64,000 bases of DNA from contig JAOPVP010000083.1 in assembly GCA_025966135.1 (NCBI GenBank), positions 1 through 64,000 on the forward strand, read 5' to 3'. Below are positions 53,532-62,211 of the stretch, piece after piece; within the stretch, counting starts at the first letter, position 1, and each line of letters starts with the position of its first letter. Both the position numbers and the translations under genes were made by a program. This DNA is from Frankiales bacterium (GTDB lineage: Bacteria; Actinomycetota; Actinomycetes; Mycobacteriales; SCTD01). The notes below the pieces were generated by a model, which did not search any database, was not told the DNA's origin, and saw nothing but the letters and a program-made list of their open reading frames with translations.

Positions 53532-54350
53532 ATGCGCCAGGCTGACATCGGGGTGACGGGCGCGACCGGGCGCCTCGGGGGCCAGGTGGCCAGGGCCTTC
53601 TCCGGCTCACCCCAGGTCTTGCTCGTGCGCGACCCGTCGCGGGCGCCCGCGCTCAGCGGCGCGGAGGTCAGGCAGTCGTCGTACGACGATCCGAGGGAGT
53701 CCGTGCTCGGGATCCGCACGCTGTTCATGGTGTCGGCTGCCGAGCACCCTGATCGGGTCGGCCAGCACCGACGGTTCATCGACGCGGCGGCCGCTGCCGG
53801 TGTCGAGCACGTCGTCTACACGTCCTTCTACGGTGCGGCCCCGGATGCCACCTTCACGCTGGCCCGTGACCACTGGGCCACCGAGGAGCACCTCAAGACC
53901 AGCGGCATGGCGTGGACGTTTCTGCGAGACCAGATCTACGCCGACTTCTTTCCGCTCATGGCCGAGGACGGCGTCATCCGCGGCCCGGCCGGCGAGGGGG
54001 CGGTGGCTGCGGTGGCGATCGCCGACGTGGCCGCAGCGGCCGTCGCCGTACTCGGTGATCCTGAGGTGTATCAGGGGAAGGCGTTCGACCTCACCGGGCC
54101 GGAGGCGATCACCCTGAGCGACGTGGCGCAGGTCCTCAGCGAGCATGGCCGACCGACCCGGTTTCACGACGAGACAGTCGAGGAGGCCTACGCCTCAAGG
54201 GCGCGGTACGGCGCACCCGACTGGCAGGTCGAAGCCTGGGTCAGCACGTATCAGGCCATCCGGGACGGGTCGATGTCTGGCGTGAGCCAGGACGTCGAGA
54301 CCCTGACCGGACGACCGCTGTCCCTCGCTGAGCTGCTCGACCAGAGCTGA
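53532..54350 (+). CDS. NmrA/QOR2-like NAD(P)-binding reductase
   Basis: 272 residues, atypical short-chain dehydrogenase. N-terminal nucleotide loop DIGVTGATGRLGGQVARAFS (GxxGxxG), VLLVRDPSRAPAL, then GIRTLFMVSAAEHPDRVGQH and VYTSFYGAAPDATFTLARDH. Similar proteins act as NAD(P)H:quinone oxidoreductases or redox sensors (NmrA-like). The usual Tyr-x-x-x-Lys pair of classical SDRs is absent, as expected for NmrA types. ATG 53532; converges with the RsbW-like gene, 3 nt apart. Confidence 0.88.
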   Translation: MRQADIGVTGATGRLGGQVARAFSGSPQVLLVRDPSRAPALSGAEVRQSSYDDPRESVLGIRTLFMVSAAEHPDRVGQHRRFIDAAAAAGVEHVVYTSFYGAAPDATFTLARDHWATEEHLKTSGMAWTFLRDQIYADFFPLMAEDGVIRGPAGEGAVAAVAIADVAAAAVAVLGDPEVYQGKAFDLTGPEAITLSDVAQVLSEHGRPTRFHDETVEEAYASRARYGAPDWQVEAWVSTYQAIRDGSMSGVSQDVETLTGRPLSLAELLDQS

Positions 54351-54353
54351 CGG

Positions 54354-54737
54354 TCAGGAGGCTTGTACCTCGAACCAGATGACCTTGCCGTAGCGATCCG
54401 GAAGGACACCCCAGGAGGTCGCGAACGCGTCAATCAGGAGGATGCCGCGGCCATTCAGCGCATCCGGATCGGGATGAGCGTGAAGAACCGGAAGGCGGCT
54501 GTTGTCGTCTCCGACTTCGACGCGGACCCCGACCGGTCCGGCGCTGACCGTGACCCGGACCGGGCTGCGTCCATGGAGGACAGCGTTCGTGACCGCCTCG
54601 CTCGTCAACAGGACGCACGTCTCACGCAAATCGGACGAAAGCCCGGCCTTGGTGCAGAGCCGACCGGTGAGTCGGCGGGCCGCTCCTGCCGCTCTGGGAT
54701 CAGGCAGCAGCGTCACGGACTCGGTGATGCTGCTCAT
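54354..54737 (-). CDS. RsbW-like ATP-binding anti-sigma/serine kinase
   Basis: 127 residues, GHKL (HATPase_c_2) fold: N-box LLTSEAVTNAVLHGRSPVRV, G1 VEVGDDNSRLPVL, G2 NGRGILLIDAF, then SWGVLPDRYGKVIWFEVQA. Such proteins bind a sigma factor or phosphorylate an anti-anti-sigma. Lies directly downstream of a SpoIIE-type phosphatase on the same strand (72 nt), so the two probably form a kinase/phosphatase switch whose STAS and sigma partners are not in the window. Start ATG 54737. Confidence 0.87.
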   Translation of the reverse strand: MSSITESVTLLPDPRAAGAARRLTGRLCTKAGLSSDLRETCVLLTSEAVTNAVLHGRSPVRVTVSAGPVGVRVEVGDDNSRLPVLHAHPDPDALNGRGILLIDAFATSWGVLPDRYGKVIWFEVQAS

Positions 54738-54753
54738 CGGCGGTGCGTCGTCA

Positions 54754-54772
54754 TGTGGGTCCCCTACCCACA
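54754..54772. promoter_or_regulatory. Inverted repeat between phosphatase and RsbW-like gene
   Basis: TGTGGGT (54754-54760) pairs perfectly with ACCCACA (54766-54772), loop CCCCT. On the minus strand it reads GTTTTGTGGGTAGGGG, containing GTTT and GGGTA as in SigB/SigF-type promoters but with the wrong spacing; more likely an intercistronic hairpin or operator. Confidence 0.4.
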
Positions 54773-54809
54773 AAACGGCATTGTTGTCCCGGTCTTGCTG
54801 TGCAATCTC

Positions 54810-56666
54810 TCACCAGGTCCGGGCGCGCGGTTTCAGCACGAGCAGAGCGACATCGTCCTCAGGTGCGTGGGGCAGCATGGCCTTCAACAACTTGTCGCAG
54901 ACCTCTTCGGCGCCGGCGTGGCCCACTGCGGCGAGCGACTCTGCGAGCCTGCCCAGCCCAGCATCGAGGCCCTGGCCGCGGCGTTCGACGAGACCGTCGG
55001 TGTAGAGCACCAGGGCGCTGCCGTCGGGCAGGTCGTTGACACGCTCGACGCGGTCGGTGTGCGGATCGAGGCCGAGGAGCAGGTCAGAGTTGTCGGAGAG
55101 GATCCGGACAGTACCGTCAGGGAGGCGGAGCAGCGGTGGGAGGTGCCCGGCGCTGGACCAGCGGACACGTCGCACGCCGCGGCTCCGGTCAGCTGGACCC
55201 GCATCGATGCGGGCGATGAGCGCGGTCGCGAGCGTGTCGAGGTCGAGGCGCGCAATGGCCCGGTCGAGACGGCTCAGCAGCATGGCGGGACTGTCGTCGC
55301 TGTCCACGGCCAGCCCCCGCAGCAGGTTCCGCAGCTGGGCCATGGCGGCGGCCGCGTTGCCGTCGTGCCCGGCGACGTCGCCCACGGAGATCACGGTCGC
55401 GCCACTGGCGTTGTCGAAGGCGTCGTACCAGTCGCCTCCGATCTGGGCCTCCATCACTGCGGGCAGGTACCGGAAGGCGATGTCGAGCTCGGGCGGTGTC
55501 GGGGGCTGGGTGAGCAGGCTGCGCTGCAACGCTTCGGCGAGCCGTTGGATCTTCAGCGCGCTTGCGTACTGCGCCCCCTCGATGCGGATGCGGTCGAGGG
55601 CCTGCGCGCACTGCGCCCCGAACGCCTCGATGACCGTCAGCTCGTCGTCGGTGAACCTGCGTTCGTCGACCCAGGAGACGGCCAGGGCACCCAGCAGCCG
55701 GTGGCCGATCTTGAGAGGCGTGAAGGCCCATGCGTTTCGCTTCGTGGCTTCGTAGAGCGGCCCCATCTCAGGTGTGAAGGCGAGCCCGGACGCCCTCGTC
55801 GGGAACAGCAGCCGCTCGCCGGTCCTGGCGACGTAGGCCGCCGGCAGAGGGTCATCGACCGGCAGCACCCCGTACGTGATCTGGACCTCTTCGCCGAGCC
55901 GGTCGCTGACGGCCAGCCGCACCACGTCCTCGTCGGCAGCGCGGACCACCACAGCTCCGCCGTCCGCACCGAGCACCGGCAGGCCCTTGTTGACGACGAT
56001 CTCGGTGAGGTCCTCGATGGTCTCCGCTCCGACCAGCTCGAGGGCCACGAACGCAAGTCGTTGCAGCCGGGCCTCCGCCCGCCGCTCGGAGTCGCGCAGG
56101 GCCGTCGCGTCCTCGCGCGCTGCTCGCTCCGACGCGACGGCGGTGAGCAGCGAGAGCTGGTCGGAAGCGGCCTGCGCGAGCACACCGAGCAGCTCGATGT
56201 CGTCGCTCGACCAGACGCGCGGTACGACGTCCATCACGCAGAACGCGCCCAGCGTCTGGCCGTTCGCGTTCAGCACCGGGTAGCCGGCCCAGGCTCTTAC
56301 CCCGAGCAGGTTCACCAAGGCGTTGTTCCTCGTACGTGCGTGTTGGGTGGCGTCGTTGACGACGAGCGGCGCCCGGTCGGCGATGACGTACTGGCAGACG
56401 GACTCCTCGACCTTGTACTGCCGAGGTTCAGGGCCGCCGACCTCCACCCCGACGGAGGACAGCCAGAACGAGCGCATGTCGTCGACGAGCGTCATGAACG
56501 CCATGGGTGCCCGCAGGAGGCGGGCCGCGAAGACCGTGAGCCCGTCCCATGACTCCTGAGTCGCGCTGCCGAGCAGCCCCGTTCCACGGACGGCCTCGAG
56601 GCGGACTGGGTCGAAGACCTGTGCGGGCACGTCAGACGTGGCGTCATAGCCACCGTCAGGGCTCAC
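54810..56666 (-). CDS. GAF-GAF-SpoIIE (PPM) serine phosphatase
   Basis: 618 residues from GTG 56666 (longer starts are possible). Two GAF sensory domains, about 30-170 (FAARLLRAPMAFMTLVDDMR) and 195-350 (LTEIVVNKGLPVLGADGGAV), then a coiled linker and a PP2C-like SpoIIE domain at ~385-615: QIGGDWYDAFDNASGATVIS, VGDVAGHDGNAAAAMAQLRN and HLPPLLRLPDGTVRILSDNS with metal-binding Asp. RsbU/RsbP-like: dephosphorylates an anti-sigma antagonist in response to stress. Paired with the RsbW-like kinase downstream. Confidence 0.92.
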   Translation of the reverse strand: MSPDGGYDATSDVPAQVFDPVRLEAVRGTGLLGSATQESWDGLTVFAARLLRAPMAFMTLVDDMRSFWLSSVGVEVGGPEPRQYKVEESVCQYVIADRAPLVVNDATQHARTRNNALVNLLGVRAWAGYPVLNANGQTLGAFCVMDVVPRVWSSDDIELLGVLAQAASDQLSLLTAVASERAAREDATALRDSERRAEARLQRLAFVALELVGAETIEDLTEIVVNKGLPVLGADGGAVVVRAADEDVVRLAVSDRLGEEVQITYGVLPVDDPLPAAYVARTGERLLFPTRASGLAFTPEMGPLYEATKRNAWAFTPLKIGHRLLGALAVSWVDERRFTDDELTVIEAFGAQCAQALDRIRIEGAQYASALKIQRLAEALQRSLLTQPPTPPELDIAFRYLPAVMEAQIGGDWYDAFDNASGATVISVGDVAGHDGNAAAAMAQLRNLLRGLAVDSDDSPAMLLSRLDRAIARLDLDTLATALIARIDAGPADRSRGVRRVRWSSAGHLPPLLRLPDGTVRILSDNSDLLLGLDPHTDRVERVNDLPDGSALVLYTDGLVERRGQGLDAGLGRLAESLAAVGHAGAEEVCDKLLKAMLPHAPEDDVALLVLKPRARTW

Positions 56667-56763
56667 TGCCTGAGCATGACCGACTTTCCGGCCGCGCGCC
56701 GTACTTCCTCCTCGACCAGGCGTGAGCGTGGGCCGACCTGGGCGCCAATGGCCCCTTTGGGGC

Positions 56764-57186
56764 TCATCCGATCGTGCCGTCGACGTCCTTCTTGGCACCC
56801 CAGCCGTGGTAGCGCTCGATCTGGATGCGGGCGCTGACCCGCCCCCGGTCTCGCGTCGGGTACGGCTGGCCGGTGTAGTGGCTGGAGAGCCGGTCGATGT
56901 CGGTGAGATCGGTGTCGTCGACCAGCTCGACGATGCTGCCCTGGACGCTGATGTGGGTGTACCAGTCGGTCTTGTCGAGCGCGGTGAGGCTGACGCGGGG
57001 GTTCAGGCGCAGGTAGTCGAGCCGCTTGCGGTCCTCGTCCATGTTGACGAGGATCCGGCCGTCCTCCTCCAGCAGGTACCACGTGGCCACCGTCACGGGA
57101 GATACATCGGGTCGGACGGTCGCGATGACGGCTGGGTTCGGCTGGGCGAGGAAGGCACGGACGTCGTCCGGGAGCTCGCGAGGCAT
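56764..57186 (-). CDS. PPOX-class F420-dependent oxidoreductase-like protein
   Basis: 140 residues, split-barrel flavin/F420-binding fold. Signatures: LPDDVRAFLAQPNPAVIATV, PVTVATWYLLEEDGRILVNM, KRLDYLRLNPRVSLTALDKT and WYTHISVQGSIVELVDD, followed by HYTGQPYP and YHGWGAK, typical of the mycobacterial F420-type subgroup (Rv1155-like). Reaction unknown. ATG 57186 with GGAG site; a TACGAT -10-like box lies upstream. Confidence 0.87.
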   Translation of the reverse strand: MPRELPDDVRAFLAQPNPAVIATVRPDVSPVTVATWYLLEEDGRILVNMDEDRKRLDYLRLNPRVSLTALDKTDWYTHISVQGSIVELVDDTDLTDIDRLSSHYTGQPYPTRDRGRVSARIQIERYHGWGAKKDVDGTIG

Positions 57187-57264
57187 GGCTGTCTCCTAGG
57201 TGTCTGCTGGATCGTAGATCGCCCGATTTTTGTGAGCATGCCTGACGGTGTCGTGAGGTTCGAG

Positions 57265-57378
57265 GAAAGGGCCCCTGGCCCGGCGGCATGCCGGCCTCCG
57301 ACAGCCGCTGCCGCTCGAGCTCGGTGTCGAGCTCCGCCCGAAGCAGCACCGCGAGGTTCGAGATCCAGAGCCACGCAG
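57265..57378 (-). pseudogene. Remnant of a yihY/brkB (UPF0761) gene
   Basis: In the 222-nt gap between yeiH and the PPOX gene, minus-strand codons read AWLWISNLAVLLRAELDTEL then ERQRLSEAGMPPGQGPF. This matches the C-terminal end of YihY/BrkB membrane proteins, where a segment like VWLWLTNLALLLGAELNAEL-ERGR is conserved. Only ~38 codons survive, with Arg replacing the conserved Gly, no start, and no proper stop; the frame is continuous with the yeiH TGA. I read it as a decayed gene whose 5' part was lost when yeiH came to lie here. Confidence 0.7.
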
Positions 57379-57409
57379 GCGCCGCCGGACCCGGACCTAC
57401 TGAAGTTCC

Positions 57410-58492
57410 TCAGGCGACCACGAGGCGTACGCCCGTATAGGACACGACCGCGACCAGAAGCCACGAGAGCAGCCCGAGCAGCAGGGAGCGCCCGCCAGTC
57501 CGGCGCAGCAGCTGAAGGTCGATGCCCGTGCCGAGCCCGAACAGGGCCGCGGTGAGCAGGACCGCTTGCAAGCTCTTGGCGACGTTGAGCACCGCAGTCG
57601 GTAGCACCCCGATGCTGGCGACCACGATCGCGGCCAGGAAGCCCGCGACGAACAGTGGCAGGACCGGCGGCCGGCTGGCGGTCGTTCCGGCGCCTGGGTC
57701 GGTCTCGCGGCGGTGCCGAGCCAACCCCACCCCCGCCACGAGCGGTGCGAGCAGGACGACCCGGCTGAGCTTGACGACGACGGCTGAGGTCAGCGCACCG
57801 TGGACCCGGCTGGCGGTCGCGACGGTTTGGCCTACGTCGTGGACGCTGGCCCCGACCCAGCTGCCGAACGCGGCAGGATCCAGGCCCAGGGGACCCCGCA
57901 GGGCAGGCAGGAGCAGGATGGCGAGGCTGCCGCACAGCGTGACGAGCGCGACGGCGACGCTGGTGTCGGTCTCGTCCCCTCCGGCGACCTCCTCCATGGC
58001 GGCGACCGCGGACGCGCCGCAGATCGAGAAGCCCGTGGCCACCAGCAGCGACCGCGCAGGTGGCACGCCGAGCAGCCGGCCCAGCAGGCGGGTAGCGGTG
58101 AAGGTGATGGCCACCGTGACCAGCACGACCGCCAGCCCACCGGCTCCGAGGTGCAGGAGCTGAGACAACCCCAGCTGCAGCCCCAGGAGCACGACGGCCA
58201 GGCGCAGGAGCCGGTGGGAGGCGAAGTGCGTCCCGGCGTGCAGGCTGCGGTGGTGCAGGCGCAGGTTCGCGACCAGCACGCCGAGAGCGACCGCGACCGT
58301 CGAGGGGTTCAGGGACGGCTCGACCGCTGCCACGCCGTAGGCCACCGCGGTGGCCAGGGCCCCGACGCCGAGTCCTGGCAGGGCAACGAGCAGGCCGTGG
58401 CGCCATCGCGGTTCGCAGTCCGGCCGGCAGCGGCTACCGCGGCGGTGGGTGTGGGCTTCGGCCTGGGTGCGGCGGGGCGGGGCCATCACCAT
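57410..58492 (-). CDS. yeiH: YeiH/YadS-type UPF0324 putative sulfate exporter
   Basis: 360 residues, about ten TM segments. UPF0324 hallmarks: VAVALGVLVANLRLHHRSLH, RLAVVLLGLQLGLSQLLHL, GFSICGASAVAAMEEVAGGD and GASVHDVGQTVATASRVHGA. Family members are annotated as putative sulfate or cysteine-related exporters; experimental support is thin. ATG 58492 (or 58486). Divergent from a LysR regulator, the same pairing as yeiH/yeiE in E. coli, which suggests local control. Confidence 0.9.
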   Translation of the reverse strand: MVMAPPRRTQAEAHTHRRGSRCRPDCEPRWRHGLLVALPGLGVGALATAVAYGVAAVEPSLNPSTVAVALGVLVANLRLHHRSLHAGTHFASHRLLRLAVVLLGLQLGLSQLLHLGAGGLAVVLVTVAITFTATRLLGRLLGVPPARSLLVATGFSICGASAVAAMEEVAGGDETDTSVAVALVTLCGSLAILLLPALRGPLGLDPAAFGSWVGASVHDVGQTVATASRVHGALTSAVVVKLSRVVLLAPLVAGVGLARHRRETDPGAGTTASRPPVLPLFVAGFLAAIVVASIGVLPTAVLNVAKSLQAVLLTAALFGLGTGIDLQLLRRTGGRSLLLGLLSWLLVAVVSYTGVRLVVA

Positions 58493-58559
58493 GGTGTTCT
58501 CCTCGGGTCTCGTCCTCGAGCCTGCTGCGCATGGCAACGCCCCGGTAGATGGCTCGACC

Positions 58560-58573
58560 CGATGTGCCCATCG
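58560..58573. promoter_or_regulatory. Inverted repeat in the yeiH/lysR divergent region
   Basis: CGATG-tgcc-CATCG at 58560-58573 lies in the 105-nt gap between the two divergent starts, the expected site for LysR-type autoregulation. It is short and only a candidate. Confidence 0.3.
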
Positions 58574-58603
58574 ACGCTGTCTATGACCTCGTAGGCTGTG
58601 AGC

Positions 58604-59503
58604 ATGGCGAGGGAGCGGGTACCGGACCTGGACTCGCTCGCGCTGCTCCTCGAGATCGCGGAGAGCGGCAGCCTGGGACGGGCCGCTGCAGCCCGTGGCA
58701 TGAGCCAGCCGGCCGTGAGCGCACGGGTGCAGGCCGTTGAGCGCCTCGTCGGCTTCCCGGTCCTGCTCCGCTCGGCGCGTGGTTCGCAGCTGACCGCCCG
58801 AGGTGCGTTGCTCGCCGGTTGGGCCCGTGCAGTGCTGAGCGCGGCCGACGCGCTCGAGGTCGGTGTCGCGTCGCTCCGCGGCGAGCGGGAGGCGCGGTTG
58901 CGGATCGCCGCGAGCCTGACGGTGGCCGAGCACCTGCTGCCCCGCTGGTTGGCGCGCTTCGCCGCCGACCACCCGGACGCCCATGTGAGCCTCACCGCAG
59001 GCAACAGCGCCGACGTGGCCGACGCTGTTCTCGGCGACAACGCCGACCTCGGTTTCGTCGAGGGTCCAACGGTGCCACCTGGACTCAAGAGCCGAGTGAT
59101 CGCGACGGACGAGCTGGTGGTCGTCGTCGCGCCGTCGCACCCGTGGGCGCGCCGTCGGCGCCCACTCACCGCGAAGGAGCTGGCCGGGACCCGACTCGTG
59201 CAGCGCGAGCGCAACTCGGGAACCCGGGCCTTTCTGGAGACGGCCCTGGCAGGCCATGAGATGGCCGAACCCGTCCTGGAGCTGTCGACCAGCGGGGCGG
59301 TCAGTGCGGCAGTGGCAGCCGGGGCCGGCCCCGCCGTCCTCAGCGACCTGGCCGTCACCCGTGACGTGGCCGCCGGACGGCTCCGCCGGGTACCCGTCGA
59401 CGGTGTCGAGCTGCGTCGGGCCCTGCGGGCGGTGTGGGCCACGCCTCGGTTGACCACTGCAGCGCGGGACCTGCTCGTGCTCGCCGATCAGCCCAGCGTT
59501 TAG
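58604..59503 (+). CDS. LysR-family regulator (YeiE-like position)
   Basis: 299 residues. LysR winged helix at the N-terminus (SLALLLEIAESGSLGRAAAA, RGMSQPAVSARVQAVERLVG) and a two-lobe periplasmic-binding-like effector domain (RLRIAASLTVAEHLLPRWLA; DELVVVVAPSHPWARRRRPL). Similar in organisation to YeiE/CysB-like regulators adjacent to yeiH. The effector is unknown. ATG 58604 or GTG 58598. Confidence 0.9.
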   Translation: MARERVPDLDSLALLLEIAESGSLGRAAAARGMSQPAVSARVQAVERLVGFPVLLRSARGSQLTARGALLAGWARAVLSAADALEVGVASLRGEREARLRIAASLTVAEHLLPRWLARFAADHPDAHVSLTAGNSADVADAVLGDNADLGFVEGPTVPPGLKSRVIATDELVVVVAPSHPWARRRRPLTAKELAGTRLVQRERNSGTRAFLETALAGHEMAEPVLELSTSGAVSAAVAAGAGPAVLSDLAVTRDVAAGRLRRVPVDGVELRRALRAVWATPRLTTAARDLLVLADQPSV

Positions 59504-59857
59504 TTGGGGGTCTGGCCGGTGCCAGCAACGTGCTTGGACGCCGTCGAGGAGCAACACCTGCCCGACGCCCGGGGGTCACGCGACCAGGAGGTCGCCCACC
59601 GAACCTCCCGATCTGCCCCGTCAGACGAGTAGATCTTCCTCGGCGCGATGGCTTCGTAGTACACGAGTAGCGGCCGACCCTCCTGACGCCGAAGTTGTCG
59701 AACGCGACACCGCCAGCGACGCGTGATCCGCACGTCCGGTTCGCGGCGTTGGTCCCGGCCGGTTGAGTCAGGACGTGCTCATCGTCCGGCGGCTCGTACC
59801 GCAGACGTGGGCAGGCAGATCCGGAATCGGAACCGCAGACCGCGGGTTATCGCACGC
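59504..59857. other. Intergenic region without recognisable gene
   Basis: 354 nt between the LysR and pirin genes. A minus-strand open frame (59500-59733) reads EGRPLLVYYEAIAPRKIYSS, but I find no family match and no start context, so I do not call it. No tRNA-like or terminator structure is evident. It might be degenerate coding sequence. Confidence 0.5.
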
Positions 59858-60739
59858 ATGAAGACCAAGGCCGGCCGACGATCGGTCCAGCGAGTCACGA
59901 GCAAGAAGCGACTCGGACCGGACGCGCAGGTCGACGACAAGGCCCTGATCATCGCGCCCACGGACCCGGCACTGACCGACCCGTTCCTGCTGCTCAGCGA
60001 GGACTGGTTCTCCGAACCCGGCTTCGAGTGGCACCCGCACCGGGGGCTCGAGACGGTCACGACGGTCCTCGACGGGGTCCTCGAGCACGGCGACAACCTC
60101 GGCAACGCCGGCGCGCTGCAGGCCGGTGACGTGCAGTGGATGACCGCGGGACGCGGCGTCATCCACCGCGAGCTCGCGTTCCGGAACGAGCATGCCCACA
60201 CGCTGCAGCTGTGGCTGAACCTGCCCCGCCGCGCCAAGCTGGCCACCACCCGCTATCAGGACGTCCTCGCCGCAGGACGCCCCTCCGCGAGCCTGCCAGG
60301 GGTCACAGTCGACGTCATCTCCGGCACGGTCGCCGGCGCGACAGGACCCGCCCTCAACCACCACCCGGTGCAAGGTGCGCTCGTGACGATGGATCCGGCG
60401 GCCAGCTTCGACTACCGGCTGCCCGACAGCCACCGGGCCTTCGCCTATGTGGTGTCCGGCGGGCTGACGCTGGCCGGCCGCACCGTGGCCGCGGGGCAGA
60501 CGGCCTGGTCGGATCCGGTCGGCCGCGCCGGAAGCGGCGCCCTTGAGCTCACCGCAGCCGATCGCGACGTCCCCACCCAGGTGATGGTCTACAGCGGTGA
60601 GCCGTTGCGGGAGCCGGTGGCGTTCGGCGGCCCGTTCGTGATGAATCAACGGTCGGAGATCGCGCAGGCCTACCGCGACCTCGACCGGGGCGCGTTCGGG
60701 CAGGTTCCGCGGCAGGCGCGGCTCAAGCACCTGCGCTGA
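59858..60739 (+). CDS. Pirin family protein
   Basis: 293 residues, bicupin. Metal-binding N-terminal cupin motif FEWHPHRGLETVTTVLDGVL (two His, then Glu later) and DVQWMTAGRGVIHRELAF are the pirin signature; QLWLNLPRRAKLATTRYQD follows. Bacterial pirins have quercetinase or regulatory roles; the substrate is undetermined. ATG 59858 is chosen; the frame upstream to 59723 is Arg-rich and unconvincing. Converges with the FAD oxidoreductase. Confidence 0.92.
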   Translation: MKTKAGRRSVQRVTSKKRLGPDAQVDDKALIIAPTDPALTDPFLLLSEDWFSEPGFEWHPHRGLETVTTVLDGVLEHGDNLGNAGALQAGDVQWMTAGRGVIHRELAFRNEHAHTLQLWLNLPRRAKLATTRYQDVLAAGRPSASLPGVTVDVISGTVAGATGPALNHHPVQGALVTMDPAASFDYRLPDSHRAFAYVVSGGLTLAGRTVAAGQTAWSDPVGRAGSGALELTAADRDVPTQVMVYSGEPLREPVAFGGPFVMNQRSEIAQAYRDLDRGAFGQVPRQARLKHLR

Positions 60740-60777
60740 CGGTCACGAGATCGGCACTTGCTCGCCGCCCCGCTCGA

Positions 60778-62211
60778 TTACGGGCTCTGCAGCGACAACC
60801 CTTCGAGGTACGCCGCTGCGCGGCTCGCGGCGTGCCAGCCGCACATGCCGTGCACTCCGGCGCCCGGTGGCGTCGAGGCCGAGCACAGGAAGATCCCGGG
60901 GATGCCGGTCGCGTACGGGTCCCGGGCGAGCACCGGCCGGGCCAGGAGCTGCGGCAACGAGTTCTCGCCGCCCGTGATGTCACCCCCGACGTCGTTGGCG
61001 TTGTAGGCCGCAAGGTCCGCCGGCGTCATCACGTGGCAGCCGACGACGCGCTCGCGAGTCCCCGGGGCGAACCGCTCGAGCTGGTCCAGCAGCGCCTCGG
61101 TCACGTCGCCACGGTGCCCGTGCGGGACGTGGGCGTAGGCCCAGACGGGGTGCACATCCCCGACGGACCGGGTCGAGTCGGCGACGTGCTGCTGGCCGAC
61201 CAGCACGAAGGGCCGCGGCGGCATCGTCCCGCGGGAGACAGCGGCCTCGGCCGAGGCGATGTCAGCGGTGTCGCCGCCGACATGCACCGTGCCGGCGCGG
61301 CGGCACGCCTCGGCGGTCCAGGGGATCCCGCCGCGCACCGCGAGGTCCACCTTGTAGGCGCCCGGTCCGTGTCGGAACCGCCGGTAGGCCCGAGCCCGCC
61401 TTTGCGGCAACCGGTCTCCGGCGATGTCCGCCAGCGCGGCGGGCGTCGTGTCGAACAGCACCGCGTCGGACGGCGGCAGGTCGGCGAACGAGCGCACCGC
61501 GACCCCGGTCTCGATGGTGCCCCCGAGCGACCGCAGCAGGCTCGCGAGCGCCGCCGTGATGGCCTGCGAGCCCCCCTCCGCGACCGGCCAGCCGTACCGG
61601 TGGCCGGCGGCCACGAGCATCACGCCCACCCCCGCTGTCGCCGGGCGGTTCAGCGGCCGGAAGGCGTGCGCGGCGCTGCCCGCGAACAGCGCCCTGGCAT
61701 GCTCGGTGGCGAACCGGCGTACCAGGACCGTGGCCGGCAGTCCCGCCCGCAGGCCGAACTTCGCCATGAGAAGCGGGTGCGACGGGACCCGCAGCAGCGG
61801 GCCGAGGACGTCGGTGGCGAGTTCGTCGAAGGCGTCCACGAGCGGCCCGAACATCTGCCGCCAGCGGTCGCCGTCGGAGCCCAGGCCTGCTGCGGTGTCG
61901 TCGATCGAGCGCACCATCACCGCGGCGGTGCCGTCGTCGAGCGGGTGCGCGAGGTCGACCTCGGGCCAGCGCCAGACCAGGCCGTGAGCAGCGAGTGGCA
62001 GGGAGGAGAGGTACGGCGAGGCGATGCCGAACGGGTGGATGGCCGAGCACACGTCGTGCTGCAGTCCCGGCACCGTCAGCTCGGCCGTGCGGGTCCCGCC
62101 GCCGATCTGGTCGTGCGCCTCGAGAACTGTGACCTGGTGGCCCCGCTGGGCCAGGGCGACGGCCGCGGCCAGACCGTTCGGCCCGGAGCCGACGACGACT
62201 GCTCGGGTCAT
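60778..62211 (-). CDS. FAD-dependent oxidoreductase, phytoene desaturase-like
   Basis: 477 residues. N-terminal dinucleotide fold TRAVVVGSGPNGLAAAVALA then VTVLEAHDQIGGGTRTAELT (GGG-T substrate/FAD turn), C-terminal FAD motif near GIFLCSASTPPGAGVHGMCG. The CrtI/phytoene-desaturase-like group includes carotenoid, isoprenoid and other flavin enzymes; the adjacent gene does not encode a carotenoid enzyme. ATG overlaps the stop of the DUF3556 gene (ATGA), so both are translated together. Confidence 0.88.
   Translation of the reverse strand: MTRAVVVGSGPNGLAAAVALAQRGHQVTVLEAHDQIGGGTRTAELTVPGLQHDVCSAIHPFGIASPYLSSLPLAAHGLVWRWPEVDLAHPLDDGTAAVMVRSIDDTAAGLGSDGDRWRQMFGPLVDAFDELATDVLGPLLRVPSHPLLMAKFGLRAGLPATVLVRRFATEHARALFAGSAAHAFRPLNRPATAGVGVMLVAAGHRYGWPVAEGGSQAITAALASLLRSLGGTIETGVAVRSFADLPPSDAVLFDTTPAALADIAGDRLPQRRARAYRRFRHGPGAYKVDLAVRGGIPWTAEACRRAGTVHVGGDTADIASAEAAVSRGTMPPRPFVLVGQQHVADSTRSVGDVHPVWAYAHVPHGHRGDVTEALLDQLERFAPGTRERVVGCHVMTPADLAAYNANDVGGDITGGENSLPQLLARPVLARDPYATGIPGIFLCSASTPPGAGVHGMCGWHAASRAAAYLEGLSLQSP

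Noticed and set aside
59500..59733. 77-codon minus-strand frame in the lysR-pirin gap
   Set aside because: The EGRPLLVYYEAIAPRKIYSS stretch looks somewhat protein-like, but no family, start or neighbour supports it.
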